A stretch of 64,000 nt of DNA from Paenarthrobacter sp. AR 02 (GTDB taxonomy: Bacteria; Actinomycetota; Actinomycetes; Actinomycetales; Micrococcaceae), in the NCBI RefSeq assembly GCF_021538675.1, contig NZ_JAJUKH010000013.1, positions 62,001-126,000 on the forward strand, given 5' to 3'. The notes under the pieces are model-generated. The model was given only the letters and a program-made list of their open reading frames with translations, had not been told where the DNA came from and did not search any database. The position numbers and the translations under genes are program-made. Every line of letters begins with the position of its first letter. The first letter of the stretch is position 1. Shown here one piece after another: positions 1 to 9,263 of the stretch.

Positions 1-317
1 AAATTACCGATGCCGATTTGAAGGACCGACGCATCCTGGGCGATGAGGGATTCATTTCCATCATCACGGTGATCAACCGCACCACGGGCAAGATTGTTTC
101 GGGTCCGGAGATCCATGCCCGCGGCGTGGCAGAGGATGATTCCGTCTTCGACGAGATCATTCCCAAGATCAATGCCGCGCTGGAAGACGCCGTGCTGAAT
201 AACGCCGATCACACCAACCACCAGTTGCAGCAAGTGGTGCGGAGGATTATCGGGACCTGGGTCAACCGCAAGCTTCGCCGCCGGCCCATGATCATCCCGG
301 TGGTCCTGGAAGCCTAA
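1..317 (+). CDS. rnj: Ribonuclease J, C-terminal fragment (5' end outside window)
   Basis: The reading frame is open from base 3 and ends at a TAA at 315-317, giving about 104 C-terminal residues. The ending, with RRIIGTWVNRKLRRRPMIIP followed by VVLEA, is the conserved tail of bacterial RNase J, a metallo-beta-lactamase/beta-CASP exo- and endoribonuclease in mRNA decay and rRNA processing. Only the C-terminal domain is visible; the metal-binding and beta-CASP parts lie upstream. In actinobacteria this gene commonly lies between dapA and ftsK, which fits ftsK following here. Identification rests on the conserved tail and synteny. Confidence 0.9.
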   Translation, partial: ITDADLKDRRILGDEGFISIITVINRTTGKIVSGPEIHARGVAEDDSVFDEIIPKINAALEDAVLNNADHTNHQLQQVVRRIIGTWVNRKLRRRPMIIPVVLEA

Positions 318-342
318 GCTGCGACAGCCAGCAACATGCATG

Positions 343-384
343 CCCAAGGGGGCCTGAAATCCGCGGATTTCAGGCCCCCTTGGG
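343..384 (+). terminator. Perfect 42-bp palindrome, probable rnj terminator
   Basis: Two 21-nt arms (343-363 and 364-384) are exact reverse complements with no loop, centred on CCGCGG. There is no U-tract afterwards. The palindrome ends one base before the TAGCGT hexamer (386-391) proposed as the ftsK -10 element, so terminator and promoter nearly touch. Confidence 0.7.
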
Positions 385-398
385 GTAGCGTGGCACTT

Positions 399-3263
399 AT
401 GGCGACCCGTACTACCTCCACGCCACGAGGCAGCTCCAGCAGTAAATCCGGCGGCACAGGCCGAGGCGCGGCTGCCCCCAAAAGCGGTGCAACGGCGGCC
501 AAAAGCGGCCGGGGCAGCACTGCGCGCACCAAGCAAGCTGCCGCCGTCGAGCCCCAGGCTCCGCTCCCGCTGCGCCTGCTGGCAGGCGCGTGGCAGGGCA
601 TTGGGCACGTGGTGGGTGCCGGTGTCCGGCGTATCGGCCACGACGTCAGCGACCTCGATCCCGAGGACCGTCGCGACGGTGCCGCATTGTTCAATCTGGT
701 GTTGGGCGTAGCGATTGCCACCTTCGCCTGGTGGGGCCTCACAGGCTGGCTGCCTGACATCGTCTACAGCGTTGTGAACGGAACGTTCGGCTGGATGTCC
801 CTGGTCCTGCCGTTTATGCTGTTCATCTGCGCCTTCCGGCTGTTCCGGAAGCCGCAGGATGGCCGCGGCAACAACCGTGTAGGTATCGGCTTCATGATCA
901 TGACCGTCGCCGGATCGGCGCTGGCCCACGTCATTGGTGGCTTGCCCTCCGTGGCGGACGGCTTCGACGGCCTGCGCAGGGCGGGCGGCATGCTCGGCTT
1001 CCTGGCCGCCGCTCCCTTCGCCGCCATCCATCCAGCTATCCCTGTGCTCCTTTACAGCCTGCTGGCTTTCGTCTCGGTGCTGATCGTGACGGCGACGCCG
1101 TTCGGTGCCATCCCGTCCCGGATCCGAGGGGCCTACAACCACCTCATGGGCGTCGACCTGATGGACGGTTCCGGCAAGGACGACCACGACCGCAGCTATC
1201 TGTACGAGAATGAAGCACCCAAGCCGCGGAAGAAGAAGCGGGTGCGTCTCTTCGGCAAGGACGAGGAAACCGACGCCGGCCTGGAAGGTTACGTCGGGGA
1301 CGAGGCCTTTGAGCACGCCATAGTGGACGACGACGAAACTCCGGGTCCGTCCGAACCTCGCGTACCGCCGGGCGTGCGGCGTCCGACCCAGGCCGAGATC
1401 GCTGTCGGGAAAATCAAGGCCGCCCAGGGACTCGCGGGCGCAACGCCGGGTATCGATAACCCCACCGAAGCCATTCCCGTCCTGACCCCGGAGATGACGG
1501 CGCCTGCACCTGCAATCGCCCAGGTGCCTGCGAAACCGGCAGGGGCGCCGCTTCCGCAAACACCCATTCCCCAGCGCACGGAGCAGTTGTCCTTGGCTGG
1601 TGACGTCACCTACACGCTTCCGGCTTCGGACTACTTGACGCCGGGTTCCATCCCGAAGGAGCGCACGGAAGCCAACGACGCCGTCGTCGCTGCCCTGACT
1701 GACACCCTCACTCAGTTCAACGTCGATGCGTCGGTGACAGGCTTCAGCCGCGGTCCGACCGTGACGCGCTATGAAATCGAGCTGTCTCCGGGAACCAAGG
1801 TGGAGCGGGTCACCGCCCTGTCGAAGAACATTTCCTATGCCGTGGCGTCCAGCGACGTGCGGATCCTGAGCCCGATTCCCGGCAAGTCGGCCATCGGCAT
1901 CGAAATTCCCAACACGGACCGCGAAACCGTCTCCCTGGGTGATGTGCTGCGGAGCCAGAACGCGCGGCGCACGGACCACCCCATGGTCATGGGCGTCGGC
2001 AAGGACGTCGAAGGCGGCTACGTGGTGGCCAACCTGGCAAAGATGCCGCACTTGCTCGTTGCCGGTGCCACCGGTGCCGGTAAGTCCAGCTTCGTGAACT
2101 CGATGATCACTTCCATCCTCATGCGGGCCACACCGGATGAAGTGCGCATGGTCATGGTTGACCCCAAGCGCGTGGAACTCACGGCCTATGAGGGCGTCCC
2201 GCACCTGATCACGCCCATCATCACCAATCCCAAGAAGGCTGCGGAAGCGTTGCAGTGGGTGGTCCGGGAGATGGACGCACGCTACGACGACCTCGCCAAC
2301 TACGGCTACAAGCACATTGACGATTTCAACAAGGCTGTGCGGGCCGGCAAAGTAGTGCCCCCGGTCGACTCCAAGCGGGTCATCAAGCCGTACCCGTACC
2401 TGTTGGTGATCGTCGATGAGCTTGCCGACCTCATGATGGTGGCCCCACGTGATGTTGAAGACTCGATCGTCAGGATCACCCAGCTGGCCCGTGCCGCCGG
2501 TATCCACCTGGTCCTGGCTACCCAGCGCCCGTCAGTGGACGTCGTCACCGGCCTGATCAAGGCAAACGTCCCATCCCGAATGGCGTTCGCAACGTCCTCC
2601 GTGACGGACTCCCGCGTGGTCCTGGACCAGCCGGGTGCAGAGAAGCTCATTGGCCAAGGTGATGCGCTGTTCCTGCCGATGGGTGCCTCCAAGGCGATGC
2701 GCGTCCAGGGTGCTTGGGTGACCGAATCCGAGATCCACAAGGTAGTGGAGCACGTCAAGGGCCAGTTGCAGGCCGTCTACCGTGACGACGTTGCCGCCGA
2801 GGCTCCGAAGAAGCAGATTGACGACGACATCGGAGACGACCTCGACGTGCTGCTGCAGGCGACAGAGCTCGTGGTCACTACGCAGTTCGGTTCAACCTCC
2901 ATGCTGCAGCGCAAGCTTCGTGTGGGCTTCGCCAAGGCCGGTCGCCTGATGGACCTTTTGGAGTCCCGTGGCGTCGTAGGCCCTTCCGAGGGTTCGAAGG
3001 CCCGCGATGTCCTGGTCAAGCCCGACGACCTCGCCGCCGTCCTCGCGGCGATGAAGGGTCAGGAGTCACCGGCTGCGCCCGATGCCCACACTGCGGCCCT
3101 GAGCGACAACGCGAACTCGAATATCGCCGTCGGCGGTTATGCGGAAGACCTGGTCCAGGCGGACCTGGACAACCGGACGCAGGCCATTGAGTACTACGAC
3201 GGGGCTGACGGTCCCGATGACGAAGAAGGCGGCGAAGACGCCTGGTCCCTCACGGGACGGTAA
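399..3263 (+). CDS. ftsK: DNA translocase FtsK
   Basis: FtsK/SpoIIIE-family septal DNA pump that clears chromosome from the division site and activates dimer resolution. The protein has 954 residues. A basic, Ser/Gly/Ala-rich N-terminus is followed by hydrophobic segments between about 95 and 255, an acidic/Pro-rich linker to about 420, then the RecA-like motor. Walker A GATGAGKS is at about 556-563 with Lys562, Walker B VIVDE ends near 674, and RPSVDVVTGLIKANVPSR is the typical FtsK signature. A gamma winged-helix DNA-reading domain lies near 825-890. I chose ATG 399 because TAGCGT ends 7 nt upstream, a leaderless arrangement; an in-frame ATG at 336 lies upstream of the terminator palindrome and is unlikely. 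Confidence 0.96.
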   Translation: MATRTTSTPRGSSSSKSGGTGRGAAAPKSGATAAKSGRGSTARTKQAAAVEPQAPLPLRLLAGAWQGIGHVVGAGVRRIGHDVSDLDPEDRRDGAALFNLVLGVAIATFAWWGLTGWLPDIVYSVVNGTFGWMSLVLPFMLFICAFRLFRKPQDGRGNNRVGIGFMIMTVAGSALAHVIGGLPSVADGFDGLRRAGGMLGFLAAAPFAAIHPAIPVLLYSLLAFVSVLIVTATPFGAIPSRIRGAYNHLMGVDLMDGSGKDDHDRSYLYENEAPKPRKKKRVRLFGKDEETDAGLEGYVGDEAFEHAIVDDDETPGPSEPRVPPGVRRPTQAEIAVGKIKAAQGLAGATPGIDNPTEAIPVLTPEMTAPAPAIAQVPAKPAGAPLPQTPIPQRTEQLSLAGDVTYTLPASDYLTPGSIPKERTEANDAVVAALTDTLTQFNVDASVTGFSRGPTVTRYEIELSPGTKVERVTALSKNISYAVASSDVRILSPIPGKSAIGIEIPNTDRETVSLGDVLRSQNARRTDHPMVMGVGKDVEGGYVVANLAKMPHLLVAGATGAGKSSFVNSMITSILMRATPDEVRMVMVDPKRVELTAYEGVPHLITPIITNPKKAAEALQWVVREMDARYDDLANYGYKHIDDFNKAVRAGKVVPPVDSKRVIKPYPYLLVIVDELADLMMVAPRDVEDSIVRITQLARAAGIHLVLATQRPSVDVVTGLIKANVPSRMAFATSSVTDSRVVLDQPGAEKLIGQGDALFLPMGASKAMRVQGAWVTESEIHKVVEHVKGQLQAVYRDDVAAEAPKKQIDDDIGDDLDVLLQATELVVTTQFGSTSMLQRKLRVGFAKAGRLMDLLESRGVVGPSEGSKARDVLVKPDDLAAVLAAMKGQESPAAPDAHTAALSDNANSNIAVGGYAEDLVQADLDNRTQAIEYYDGADGPDDEEGGEDAWSLTGR

Positions 3264-3302
3264 CGCTCCGGACGACGGTGCCTGAGACGGTAGCCTAGAG
3301 GG

Positions 3303-3905
3303 GTGACTACAGCCGAGGGTGATAATGCAACGTCCAGCAGCTCCGACATCTGGAACCTGCCCAACATCCTCACGATGCTCCGCATTGTCCTGGTGCCGTT
3401 CTTCGTCTGGTTCCTTGTGGCCGACAACGGCAACAACGGGATTTGGCGCTGGGCCGCGGTGGTTGCTTTCGCAGTCGCCATCTACACGGACAAGCTCGAC
3501 GGCGACATCGCCAGGGCGCGGGGCCTCATTACCAACTTCGGCAAGATTGCCGACCCCATAGCCGACAAGCTCCTCATCGGTTCCGCGCTGGTGCTGCTGT
3601 CCATACTGGGGGAGCTGCCCTGGTGGGTCACCATCCTGATCCTTGTCAGGGAATGGGGCATCACCGCCCTGCGATTCGTTGTGATCCGCTACGGAGTGAT
3701 GCCGGCTTCCCGGGGTGGCAAACTCAAGACGGTCATCCAGACGGTGGCCATCTTCCTGTACGTCCTGCCGCTGAAGGCGATCGCGCCGTGGCTGGGAGAC
3801 GTTGCTTTCTGGGTCATGATGGTGGCCCTGGCCATCACGCTGTGGACCGGCGTCGAATACGTTGTCCAGGCCATGCGGCTTCGGGCAGCCGGACGCCGCG
3901 CGTGA
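3303..3905 (+). CDS. pgsA: CDP-diacylglycerol--glycerol-3-phosphate 3-phosphatidyltransferase
   Basis: Integral membrane CDP-alcohol phosphatidyltransferase, 200 residues, which makes phosphatidylglycerophosphate from CDP-diacylglycerol and glycerol-3-phosphate. The family motif D-x2-D-G-x2-A-R-x8-9-G-x3-D-x3-D is complete: DKLDGDIARA, then GKIADPIADK. Several hydrophobic helices follow. The start is GTG 3303, six nt after TAGCCT (3291-3296) and without a Shine-Dalgarno sequence, so the message is probably leaderless. The stop overlaps the cinA start by 4 nt, implying translational coupling. Some actinobacterial paralogues use inositol phosphate acceptors, so the acceptor is assigned by similarity and synteny (pgsA-cinA-clgR). 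Confidence 0.9.
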   Translation: MTTAEGDNATSSSSDIWNLPNILTMLRIVLVPFFVWFLVADNGNNGIWRWAAVVAFAVAIYTDKLDGDIARARGLITNFGKIADPIADKLLIGSALVLLSILGELPWWVTILILVREWGITALRFVVIRYGVMPASRGGKLKTVIQTVAIFLYVLPLKAIAPWLGDVAFWVMMVALAITLWTGVEYVVQAMRLRAAGRRA

Positions 3906-4414
3906 GTACTCACGCCTCAGGGTCCGGCGGCGCCCAAACCGCGACGGCGGCAGTTGCGGCGGCAATCGAACGGCACCTGACGGTGGCCACGGCCGAGTCG
4001 CTTACGGCCGGTTTGGTAGCTGCCACCCTCGCCAACACACCCGGAGCATCCGGGATGCTCCAGGGCGGCGTGGTGGCCTACCAGAATTCAGTCAAAGCAG
4101 ATGTCCTGGGGGTACCGGCCGACCTGCTTGCTGCCGTTGGGTCCGTCGACGGCGGTGTCGCCGAGGCAATGGCCGACGGCGCGCGGCGCGCCTGCGGGTC
4201 GGACGTCGGGATTTCCACCACCGGAGTAGCCGGACCGGAGCCCCATGACGGCAAAGCAGTGGGAACAGTCTTTATCGGTGTGGCAACGCCAACGTCGGTT
4301 TCCGCGTTCGAGTACCGGTTTTCGGGGGATCGGCAGGCCATCCGGGAGCAGGCCCGCGAGGCCGCAATGGTGCGTCTCCTTGCCGCGCTAAGTGACGTTG
4401 GTTACCGTTCGTAA
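3902..4414 (+). CDS. cinA: CinA C-terminal domain protein (nicotinamide-nucleotide amidase)
   Basis: A 170-residue protein consisting only of the CinA C-terminal (PncC) domain, without the N-terminal MoaB-like domain found in full-length CinA. The conserved stretches ATAESLTAGLVAATLA, GGVVAYQNSVK and STTGVAGPEPHDGK(A)VGTVFIG are present. The domain deamidates nicotinamide mononucleotide to nicotinate mononucleotide in pyridine-nucleotide recycling. The GTG start at 3902 overlaps the pgsA stop. The short form is normal for actinobacterial pgsA-linked copies. Confidence 0.9.
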   Translation: MSTHASGSGGAQTATAAVAAAIERHLTVATAESLTAGLVAATLANTPGASGMLQGGVVAYQNSVKADVLGVPADLLAAVGSVDGGVAEAMADGARRACGSDVGISTTGVAGPEPHDGKAVGTVFIGVATPTSVSAFEYRFSGDRQAIREQAREAAMVRLLAALSDVGYRS

Positions 4415-4644
4415 AGTAGCCGGGAACAAAAACAGATTGCCAATAGTTGTGTCATTGTGTCGCTTCGGAAGAGCCGGGGCGCCTAGGATGTAGAAACCAA
4501 CCCGGTCCGCCAGCCAGCGAACCGGATGAACGAGGGAGCAAGGCGATACAGATGGTAAAGCAGCCCGTATCCGTGAACGGCGTTGTCCGCTGGAAGGATG
4601 TGGGCTTGGCTGATCAGACACAGAGCGAACAGAAGGAGCGCAAA

Positions 4645-4986
4645 ATGGTTGTACTACGCCACGAGATCGGTGATGTACTGCGCGATGTCCGCCAGCGTCA
4701 GGGCCGTACCCTCCGCGAGGTTTCGCACAGCGCCCGTGTCTCACTCGGTTACTTGAGTGAAGTTGAACGCGGCCAAAAGGAGGCTTCCTCCGAGCTCCTG
4801 TCCTCAATCTGCACAGCCCTGGATGTTCCGTTGTCCCACATGCTCCGCGAAGTCAGCGACCGCGTAGCCGTTGCTGAAGGCGTGTCCGTGCCGGACACCG
4901 TTCCGCAGGAATTTTCACAGCGTTACGGTCGCGACCTGGACCTCACGGACGACTTCCCGCAGGGAATGCTCTCCGGAGCCCGGTAA
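4645..4986 (+). CDS. clgR: ClgR-type XRE transcriptional regulator
   Basis: A small Cro/C1-type DNA-binding protein. The helix-turn-helix is at about 7-62 ([20 protein letters not shown], then [19 protein letters not shown]). Position after pgsA-cinA and the sequence match ClgR, the actinobacterial activator of clpP/clpC and other proteolysis and stress genes. From ATG 4645 it has 113 residues, close to mycobacterial ClgR, with AAGGAG about 7 nt upstream. An in-frame ATG at 4552 with a weaker GGGAG would add 31 poorly conserved-looking residues and cannot be excluded. A TAGGAT hexamer at 4484-4489 could be the -10 element. The C-terminus ends LSGAR rather than the Ala-Ala tail that makes Streptomyces ClgR a Clp substrate. 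Confidence 0.85.
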   Translation: MVVLRHEIGDVLRDVRQRQGRTLREVSHSARVSLGYLSEVERGQKEASSELLSSICTALDVPLSHMLREVSDRVAVAEGVSVPDTVPQEFSQRYGRDLDLTDDFPQGMLSGAR

Positions 4987-5002
4987 CCGTTACACAGGAA
5001 TG

Positions 5003-5039
5003 AAGGAAGGGCCCCAGCCGTCGGCTGGGGTCCTTCCTT
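5003..5039 (+). terminator. Hairpin terminator between clgR and marR
   Basis: An 18-bp stem with one G-U wobble (5003-5020 with 5022-5039) and a one-base apparent loop follows the clgR stop by 17 nt. Because marR converges from the other side, the hairpin may act in both directions. Confidence 0.8.
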
Positions 5040-5100
5040 GCTGTATTCGGTGATTGTGGGCACTTTGTTCCTTGATGGGGGGCGCCGGCCTGTGCGCAAC

Positions 5101-5634
5101 CTAGGCTGGGTCGGCCGGAGTGTTTTCCTTAAGAGTGACATCCCTCAATACGCCATCGCCGTAGATGGCGTTGAGTCGGCCCATGTAGTCCGCCAGCGTC
5201 TGGACGTCCTCCAGCGGCCACTCACCGAGCCGTTCCCGGAACACCTGCCGGCGGGCGTCCTGGACCTGGTGCATCTTCTCTTCGCCCTTCTCCGTCAGTC
5301 GGATGGACTGGGCGCGGCCGTCCTGCGGATCGGCTTCCTTGTACACGAGGCCAATGCTTTCCAGGAAGGCGATTTGGCGGCTGACAGAGGGCTTGCCCAC
5401 CCCGATGCACGTAGCGAGCTCGGTGAGCCGGATGGGACCTTCCCTCCGTATGACGGTAAGGAGTCCGTAGGCAGCCGGCTCCATGTCCGGATGGACCTGT
5501 CGGGACAATTGGTGGGAGATTGAACGGGCGCGGCGCCAGAGCAGGCTCAGCTGGTGTTCCACCTGCTGGAGGGCGTCGTCCACGGCGTCGCCTGCAGGGA
5601 CCGTGTCGGGCGCGCTCTGGAGAGGATTGCTCAT
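5101..5634 (-). CDS. MarR-family transcriptional regulator
   Basis: A 177-residue winged-helix regulator. The family core is clear: YGLLTVIRREGPIRLTELA, then GVGKPSVSRQIAFLESIGLV and the wing DPQDGRAQSIRLTEKGEE, flanked by dimerisation helices. MarR proteins usually repress a nearby gene and respond to phenolic ligands; no obvious partner target is adjacent, so the regulon is unknown. The ATG at 5634 lies 7 nt downstream of a TAGAAT hexamer (complement of 5642-5647), suggesting a leaderless transcript. An ATG at 5643 is the alternative. It is divergent from the DUF3046 gene. Confidence 0.85.
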   Translation of the reverse strand: MSNPLQSAPDTVPAGDAVDDALQQVEHQLSLLWRRARSISHQLSRQVHPDMEPAAYGLLTVIRREGPIRLTELATCIGVGKPSVSRQIAFLESIGLVYKEADPQDGRAQSIRLTEKGEEKMHQVQDARRQVFRERLGEWPLEDVQTLADYMGRLNAIYGDGVLRDVTLKENTPADPA

Positions 5635-5675
5635 GGCAACCATTCTAGAGTCCGGCGGCATGAGAGACTCTATCC

Positions 5676-5900
5676 GTGAGGGCAAGTGACTTTTGGCGAT
5701 TGATGGACGACGAATTCGGGGCCGGCTACTCCCGGGTTCTGGCCAGCTCCCTGGTGCTTGCCGGCGTCGGTGGACGCACTGCGGTGGAGGCCCTGGCGGC
5801 CGGGTACCAGCCCCGCGAAGTGTGGTTGGCCCTGTGCGACGTCCAGGATGTCCCCCTCGAACGCAGGTTGGGCAAGGACATCAAGCCGGCCTCCAGCTAA
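5676..5900 (+). CDS. DUF3046 family protein
   Basis: A 74-residue protein starting at GTG 5676. The N-terminal pattern RASDFWRLMDDEFGAGYSRV and the closing RRLGKDIKP match DUF3046, an uncharacterised actinobacterial family regularly encoded just upstream of recA. No catalytic motif is evident; it looks like a small soluble helical protein. The 246-nt gap to recA contains a LexA box, so recA has its own promoter and this gene is probably not part of the SOS unit. Confidence 0.85.
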   Translation: MRASDFWRLMDDEFGAGYSRVLASSLVLAGVGGRTAVEALAAGYQPREVWLALCDVQDVPLERRLGKDIKPASS

Positions 5901-5941
5901 GTACGTTGAGGTCTCCGCGGCGTGACACGCCGACCCATTGT

Positions 5942-5957
5942 TCGAATATCTGTTCGG
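5942..5957 (+). promoter_or_regulatory. LexA (SOS) box upstream of recA
   Basis: TCGAATATCTGTTCGG matches the actinobacterial LexA consensus TCGAAC-N4-GTTCGA at 14 of 16 positions counting the spacer as free. It lies about 190 nt before the recA start. A TATGCT hexamer at about 5965 just downstream could be the -10 element of the damage-inducible recA promoter. Confidence 0.85.
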
Positions 5958-6146
5958 ATGGGGATATGCTCACGGAAGAGGAAAATTGATCCTGAAAGAC
6001 GCATTCCACGGCATCCAGCGGTCCCGTTTATCCACATAGCGGGGGTCGGCTTGTAAAAATGTCCGGGCACCGTAATAGCGTCGGTCATGACAGGAAAGCG
6101 GCCCTTCGGGCCACTCCACAGCGAGAAAGCATCAGAGGTGTGAACC

Positions 6147-7187
6147 ATGGCGGCAGCCCCGGATCGTGAGAAGGCGCTCGAAGCAGCGCTTGCCCAGATC
6201 GACAAGCAGTTCGGCAAAGGCTCTATCATGCGCCTGGGTGACGACACCCGTGCGCCCATCGAGGTCATTCCTACCGGGTCTATTGCCTTGGACGTAGCCC
6301 TGGGCATTGGCGGACTGCCGCGCGGGCGTGTCGTGGAGATCTATGGCCCGGAATCCTCGGGTAAGACCACCGTTGCCCTCCACGCGGTAGCCAACGCGCA
6401 GCGCGCCGGCGGTATTGCGGCCTTCATCGATGCCGAGCACGCGCTCGACCCAGACTACGCAGCAAAGCTGGGCGTGGACACCGACGCGCTCCTGGTCTCG
6501 CAGCCGGACACCGGCGAGCAGGCCCTGGAAATCATGGACATGCTGGTGGGCTCCGGCTCGCTGGACATCATCGTCATCGACTCCGTTGCAGCTTTGGTTC
6601 CGCGCGCCGAAATTGAAGGCGAAATGGGTGACTCCCACGTTGGCCTCCAGGCTCGCCTCATGAGCCAGGCCCTGCGTAAGATCACCGGCCGCTTGAGCCA
6701 GACCAAGACCACCGCCATTTTCATCAACCAGTTGCGTGAAAAGATCGGTGTCTTCTTCGGCTCCCCGGAAACCACCACCGGTGGTAAGGCGCTGAAGTTC
6801 TACGCTTCCGTGCGCATCGATGTCCGGCGCATCCAAACCCTGAAGGAAGGTGCGGATTCCGTGGGTAACCGCACCAAGGCAAAGATCGTCAAGAACAAGA
6901 TGGCTCCGCCGTTCAAGATCGCCGAGTTCGACATCATCTACGGGCAGGGCATTTCCCGCGAGGGCGGGATCATCGACATGGGTGTCGAGCACGGCATCAT
7001 CAAGAAGTCCGGCTCATGGTTCACCTATGACGGTGACCAGCTTGGCCAGGGCATGGAGAACTCGCGTCGATTCCTGCGCGATAACCCTGAACTGGCTCAG
7101 GAGCTGGAGCGTCTGATCAAGGAAAAGCTCGGCGTAGGTGTCAAGCCTGAGGAAGACTCGCCGAAGCTGAAGGCCGTTGACGGCTAG
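6147..7187 (+). CDS. recA: Recombinase RecA
   Basis: A 346-residue RecA, the strand-exchange ATPase and LexA coprotease. Walker A GPESSGKT is at 67-74 (Lys73), Walker B ends IIVIDS near 142, and the L2/allosteric segment [13 protein letters not shown] and NQLREKIGV are intact. There is no intein, unlike some mycobacterial RecA proteins. The acidic C-terminal tail is present. ATG 6147 has GAGGTG about 8 nt upstream. The leader from the LexA box is long and holds a small GGCCC-TTC-GGGCC-type hairpin near 6103-6115. recX overlaps the 3' end. Confidence 0.98.
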   Translation: MAAAPDREKALEAALAQIDKQFGKGSIMRLGDDTRAPIEVIPTGSIALDVALGIGGLPRGRVVEIYGPESSGKTTVALHAVANAQRAGGIAAFIDAEHALDPDYAAKLGVDTDALLVSQPDTGEQALEIMDMLVGSGSLDIIVIDSVAALVPRAEIEGEMGDSHVGLQARLMSQALRKITGRLSQTKTTAIFINQLREKIGVFFGSPETTTGGKALKFYASVRIDVRRIQTLKEGADSVGNRTKAKIVKNKMAPPFKIAEFDIIYGQGISREGGIIDMGVEHGIIKKSGSWFTYDGDQLGQGMENSRRFLRDNPELAQELERLIKEKLGVGVKPEEDSPKLKAVDG

Positions 7188-7719
7188 GAAAGGTCCGGAC
7201 CCGGACTCTTCAGTTGCGGCTGATCCTGAACCAGATCCCGAGTCCGTGGCGCGTGCCATCGTCCTGAGGCAATTGACGATGGCGCCGCGGAGCCGGTTGC
7301 AGCTGTCCCGGAAACTGGCCGAGCGGAATGTCCCTGAAGACGTGGCCGAGGCTGTCCTGGACCGGTTCGAAGAGGTTCAGCTGATCGACGACGCCGAGTT
7401 CGCCAGGATGTGGGTCCGTAGCCGGTCGCAAAGCAAGAAGCTCGCCAAGGGCGCACTTCGCCGCGAACTTTCAGACAAAGGCATTGAGCTGGAAGACGCA
7501 GAAGAGGCGCTCTCCCAGCTCAGCGATCAGGACGAGGAACTGGCAGCGCGTGAGCTCGTTCAACGCAAGCTGCGGCCTGGCATTGACTTGACCGATCGCG
7601 CGGAGCGGGACAAGTACACACGTCGTCTTGCCTCGATGCTCGCACGCAAGGGCTACGCGCCCTCCTTGGCCTTCAGGATCGTCGGTGAGGTGCTGGCAGA
7701 AGCCGGTACCCTTGAGTAG
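7177..7719 (+). CDS. recX: Regulatory protein RecX
   Basis: A 180-residue all-helical RecX with three-helix repeats ([60 protein letters not shown]). RecX inhibits RecA filament extension. The open frame reaches TTG 7177, which overlaps the last 11 nt of recA and would couple translation. An in-frame GTG at 7246 would give a shorter protein that still contains all repeats, so the exact start is uncertain. It should be co-induced with recA from the upstream LexA box. Confidence 0.92.
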   Translation: MTARKGPDPDSSVAADPEPDPESVARAIVLRQLTMAPRSRLQLSRKLAERNVPEDVAEAVLDRFEEVQLIDDAEFARMWVRSRSQSKKLAKGALRRELSDKGIELEDAEEALSQLSDQDEELAARELVQRKLRPGIDLTDRAERDKYTRRLASMLARKGYAPSLAFRIVGEVLAEAGTLE

Positions 7720-9248
7720 TGAGTTTGACCATTCCTTCCCCAGCAGCTTCCGCCAATCCTTCGGCCGCGCCCCGGACTTACCAGGTCCGGACCTTTGGCT
7801 GCCAGATGAATGTCCACGATTCCGAGCGGATGGCCGGACTCCTCGAGGACGCGGGCTACGTACCGGCTGACGGTGACATCGCCGACGTCGTGGTTTTCAA
7901 CACCTGCGCTGTTCGGGAAAATGCGGATAACAAGCTCTACGGCAACCTTGGCCAGCTGCGGCAGGTCAAGGAAGCGCACCCCGGAATGCAGATTGCCGTT
8001 GGTGGCTGCCTGGCCCAGAAAGACCGCGAGACCATCGTGAAGAAGGCGCCATGGGTGGACGCCGTTTTCGGCACCCACAACGTTGGTGCCCTTCCGGCCC
8101 TCCTGAACCGTGCTCGTCACAACAACGAGGCACAGCTTGAGATCCTCGAATCGCTGGATGTGTTCCCGTCAACGCTTCCCACCAAGAGGGACTCGGTGTA
8201 CTCCGGCTGGGTGTCCATTTCTGTCGGCTGCAACAACACCTGTACGTTCTGCATCGTTCCCTCGCTGAGGGGCAAGGAAAGGGACCGCCGTCCCGGGGAG
8301 ATCCTGGCAGAGATCCAGGCCCTGGTGGATGATGGCGCAGTCGAGGTGACGTTGCTTGGGCAGAACGTGAACTCATACGGGGTTGAGTTCGGGGACCGGC
8401 AGGCGTTCTCCAAACTGCTCAGGGCCTGCGGGGATATCGAAGGACTGGAGCGCGTCCGTTTCACCAGCCCACATCCGGCTGCGTTCACCGACGACGTCAT
8501 TGACGCCATGGCCGAGACGCACAATGTCATGCCCCAGCTGCACATGCCGCTGCAGTCGGGCTCGGACAAGGTCCTTAAGGACATGCGCCGTTCCTACCGG
8601 TCCAGCAAGTTCCTGGGAATCCTGGACAAGGTCCGGGAGCGCATCCCCAACGCCGCGATCACCACCGACATTATTGTTGGCTTCCCCGGTGAGACTGAAG
8701 AAGACTTCCAGGCAACGCTTGATGTCGTGGAAAAGTCACGCTTTTCCTCGGCCTTCACCTTCCAATACTCCAAGCGTCCCGGCACACCTGCTGCCGATTT
8801 GCCGGACCAGCTCCCCAAGGCCGTTGTCCAGGAACGGTTCGAGCGCCTCACCGCCCTGCAGGACCGCATCGCCGCCGAGGAGAATGCAAACCAACGTGGC
8901 CGGCAGGTGGAAGTTCTGGTGACCGCCCAGTCCGGTCGCAAGGCCGAGGAAACGCATCGGCTGTCTGGCCGATCCAAGGACCAGCGGTTGGTTCACTTCT
9001 CCGTCCCAGCGGGGGCTGAAACGCCTCGTCCGGGTGATTTTGTCACGGTGACCATCACCGAAGCCGCGGCATTCCACCTTGTGGCGGATCCTGCCACCGC
9101 GGAGGACTACGTGCTGCGCAGGTCCCGTGCGGGCGACGCATGGGACCGGGCACAGGCAGATTCCTGCGGTGTTCCTGCACCCGGCTCACTCTCCGCAAAG
9201 GGTGGCGTGTCCCTGGGCATGCCATCGCTGCCCGTACGCCGCTCCTAG
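7719..9248 (+). CDS. miaB: tRNA-2-methylthio-N6-dimethylallyladenosine synthase MiaB
   Basis: Radical-SAM methylthiotransferase that adds the 2-methylthio group to i6A37 of tRNAs reading U-initial codons. The N-terminal UPF0004 domain carries its auxiliary cluster cysteines ([12 protein letters not shown] with Cys28, then NTCAVRENA, then GGCLAQ). The SAM cluster is GCNNTCTFC (three cysteines in CxxxCxxC near 170-178). A TRAM domain (about 375-450) precedes roughly 45 poorly conserved C-terminal residues. Start GTG 7719 overlaps the recX stop by 1 nt. miaA follows after 15 nt, so both i6A37 steps are in one transcript. Confidence 0.96.
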   Translation: MSLTIPSPAASANPSAAPRTYQVRTFGCQMNVHDSERMAGLLEDAGYVPADGDIADVVVFNTCAVRENADNKLYGNLGQLRQVKEAHPGMQIAVGGCLAQKDRETIVKKAPWVDAVFGTHNVGALPALLNRARHNNEAQLEILESLDVFPSTLPTKRDSVYSGWVSISVGCNNTCTFCIVPSLRGKERDRRPGEILAEIQALVDDGAVEVTLLGQNVNSYGVEFGDRQAFSKLLRACGDIEGLERVRFTSPHPAAFTDDVIDAMAETHNVMPQLHMPLQSGSDKVLKDMRRSYRSSKFLGILDKVRERIPNAAITTDIIVGFPGETEEDFQATLDVVEKSRFSSAFTFQYSKRPGTPAADLPDQLPKAVVQERFERLTALQDRIAAEENANQRGRQVEVLVTAQSGRKAEETHRLSGRSKDQRLVHFSVPAGAETPRPGDFVTVTITEAAAFHLVADPATAEDYVLRRSRAGDAWDRAQADSCGVPAPGSLSAKGGVSLGMPSLPVRRS

Positions 9249-9263
9249 GGCGGGCAGCGCGAC

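Noticed and set aside
336-398. Upstream ATG at 336 extending FtsK by 21 residues
   Set aside because: It lies before the rnj terminator palindrome and upstream of the TAGCGT promoter hexamer, so the extension would not be transcribed from that promoter.
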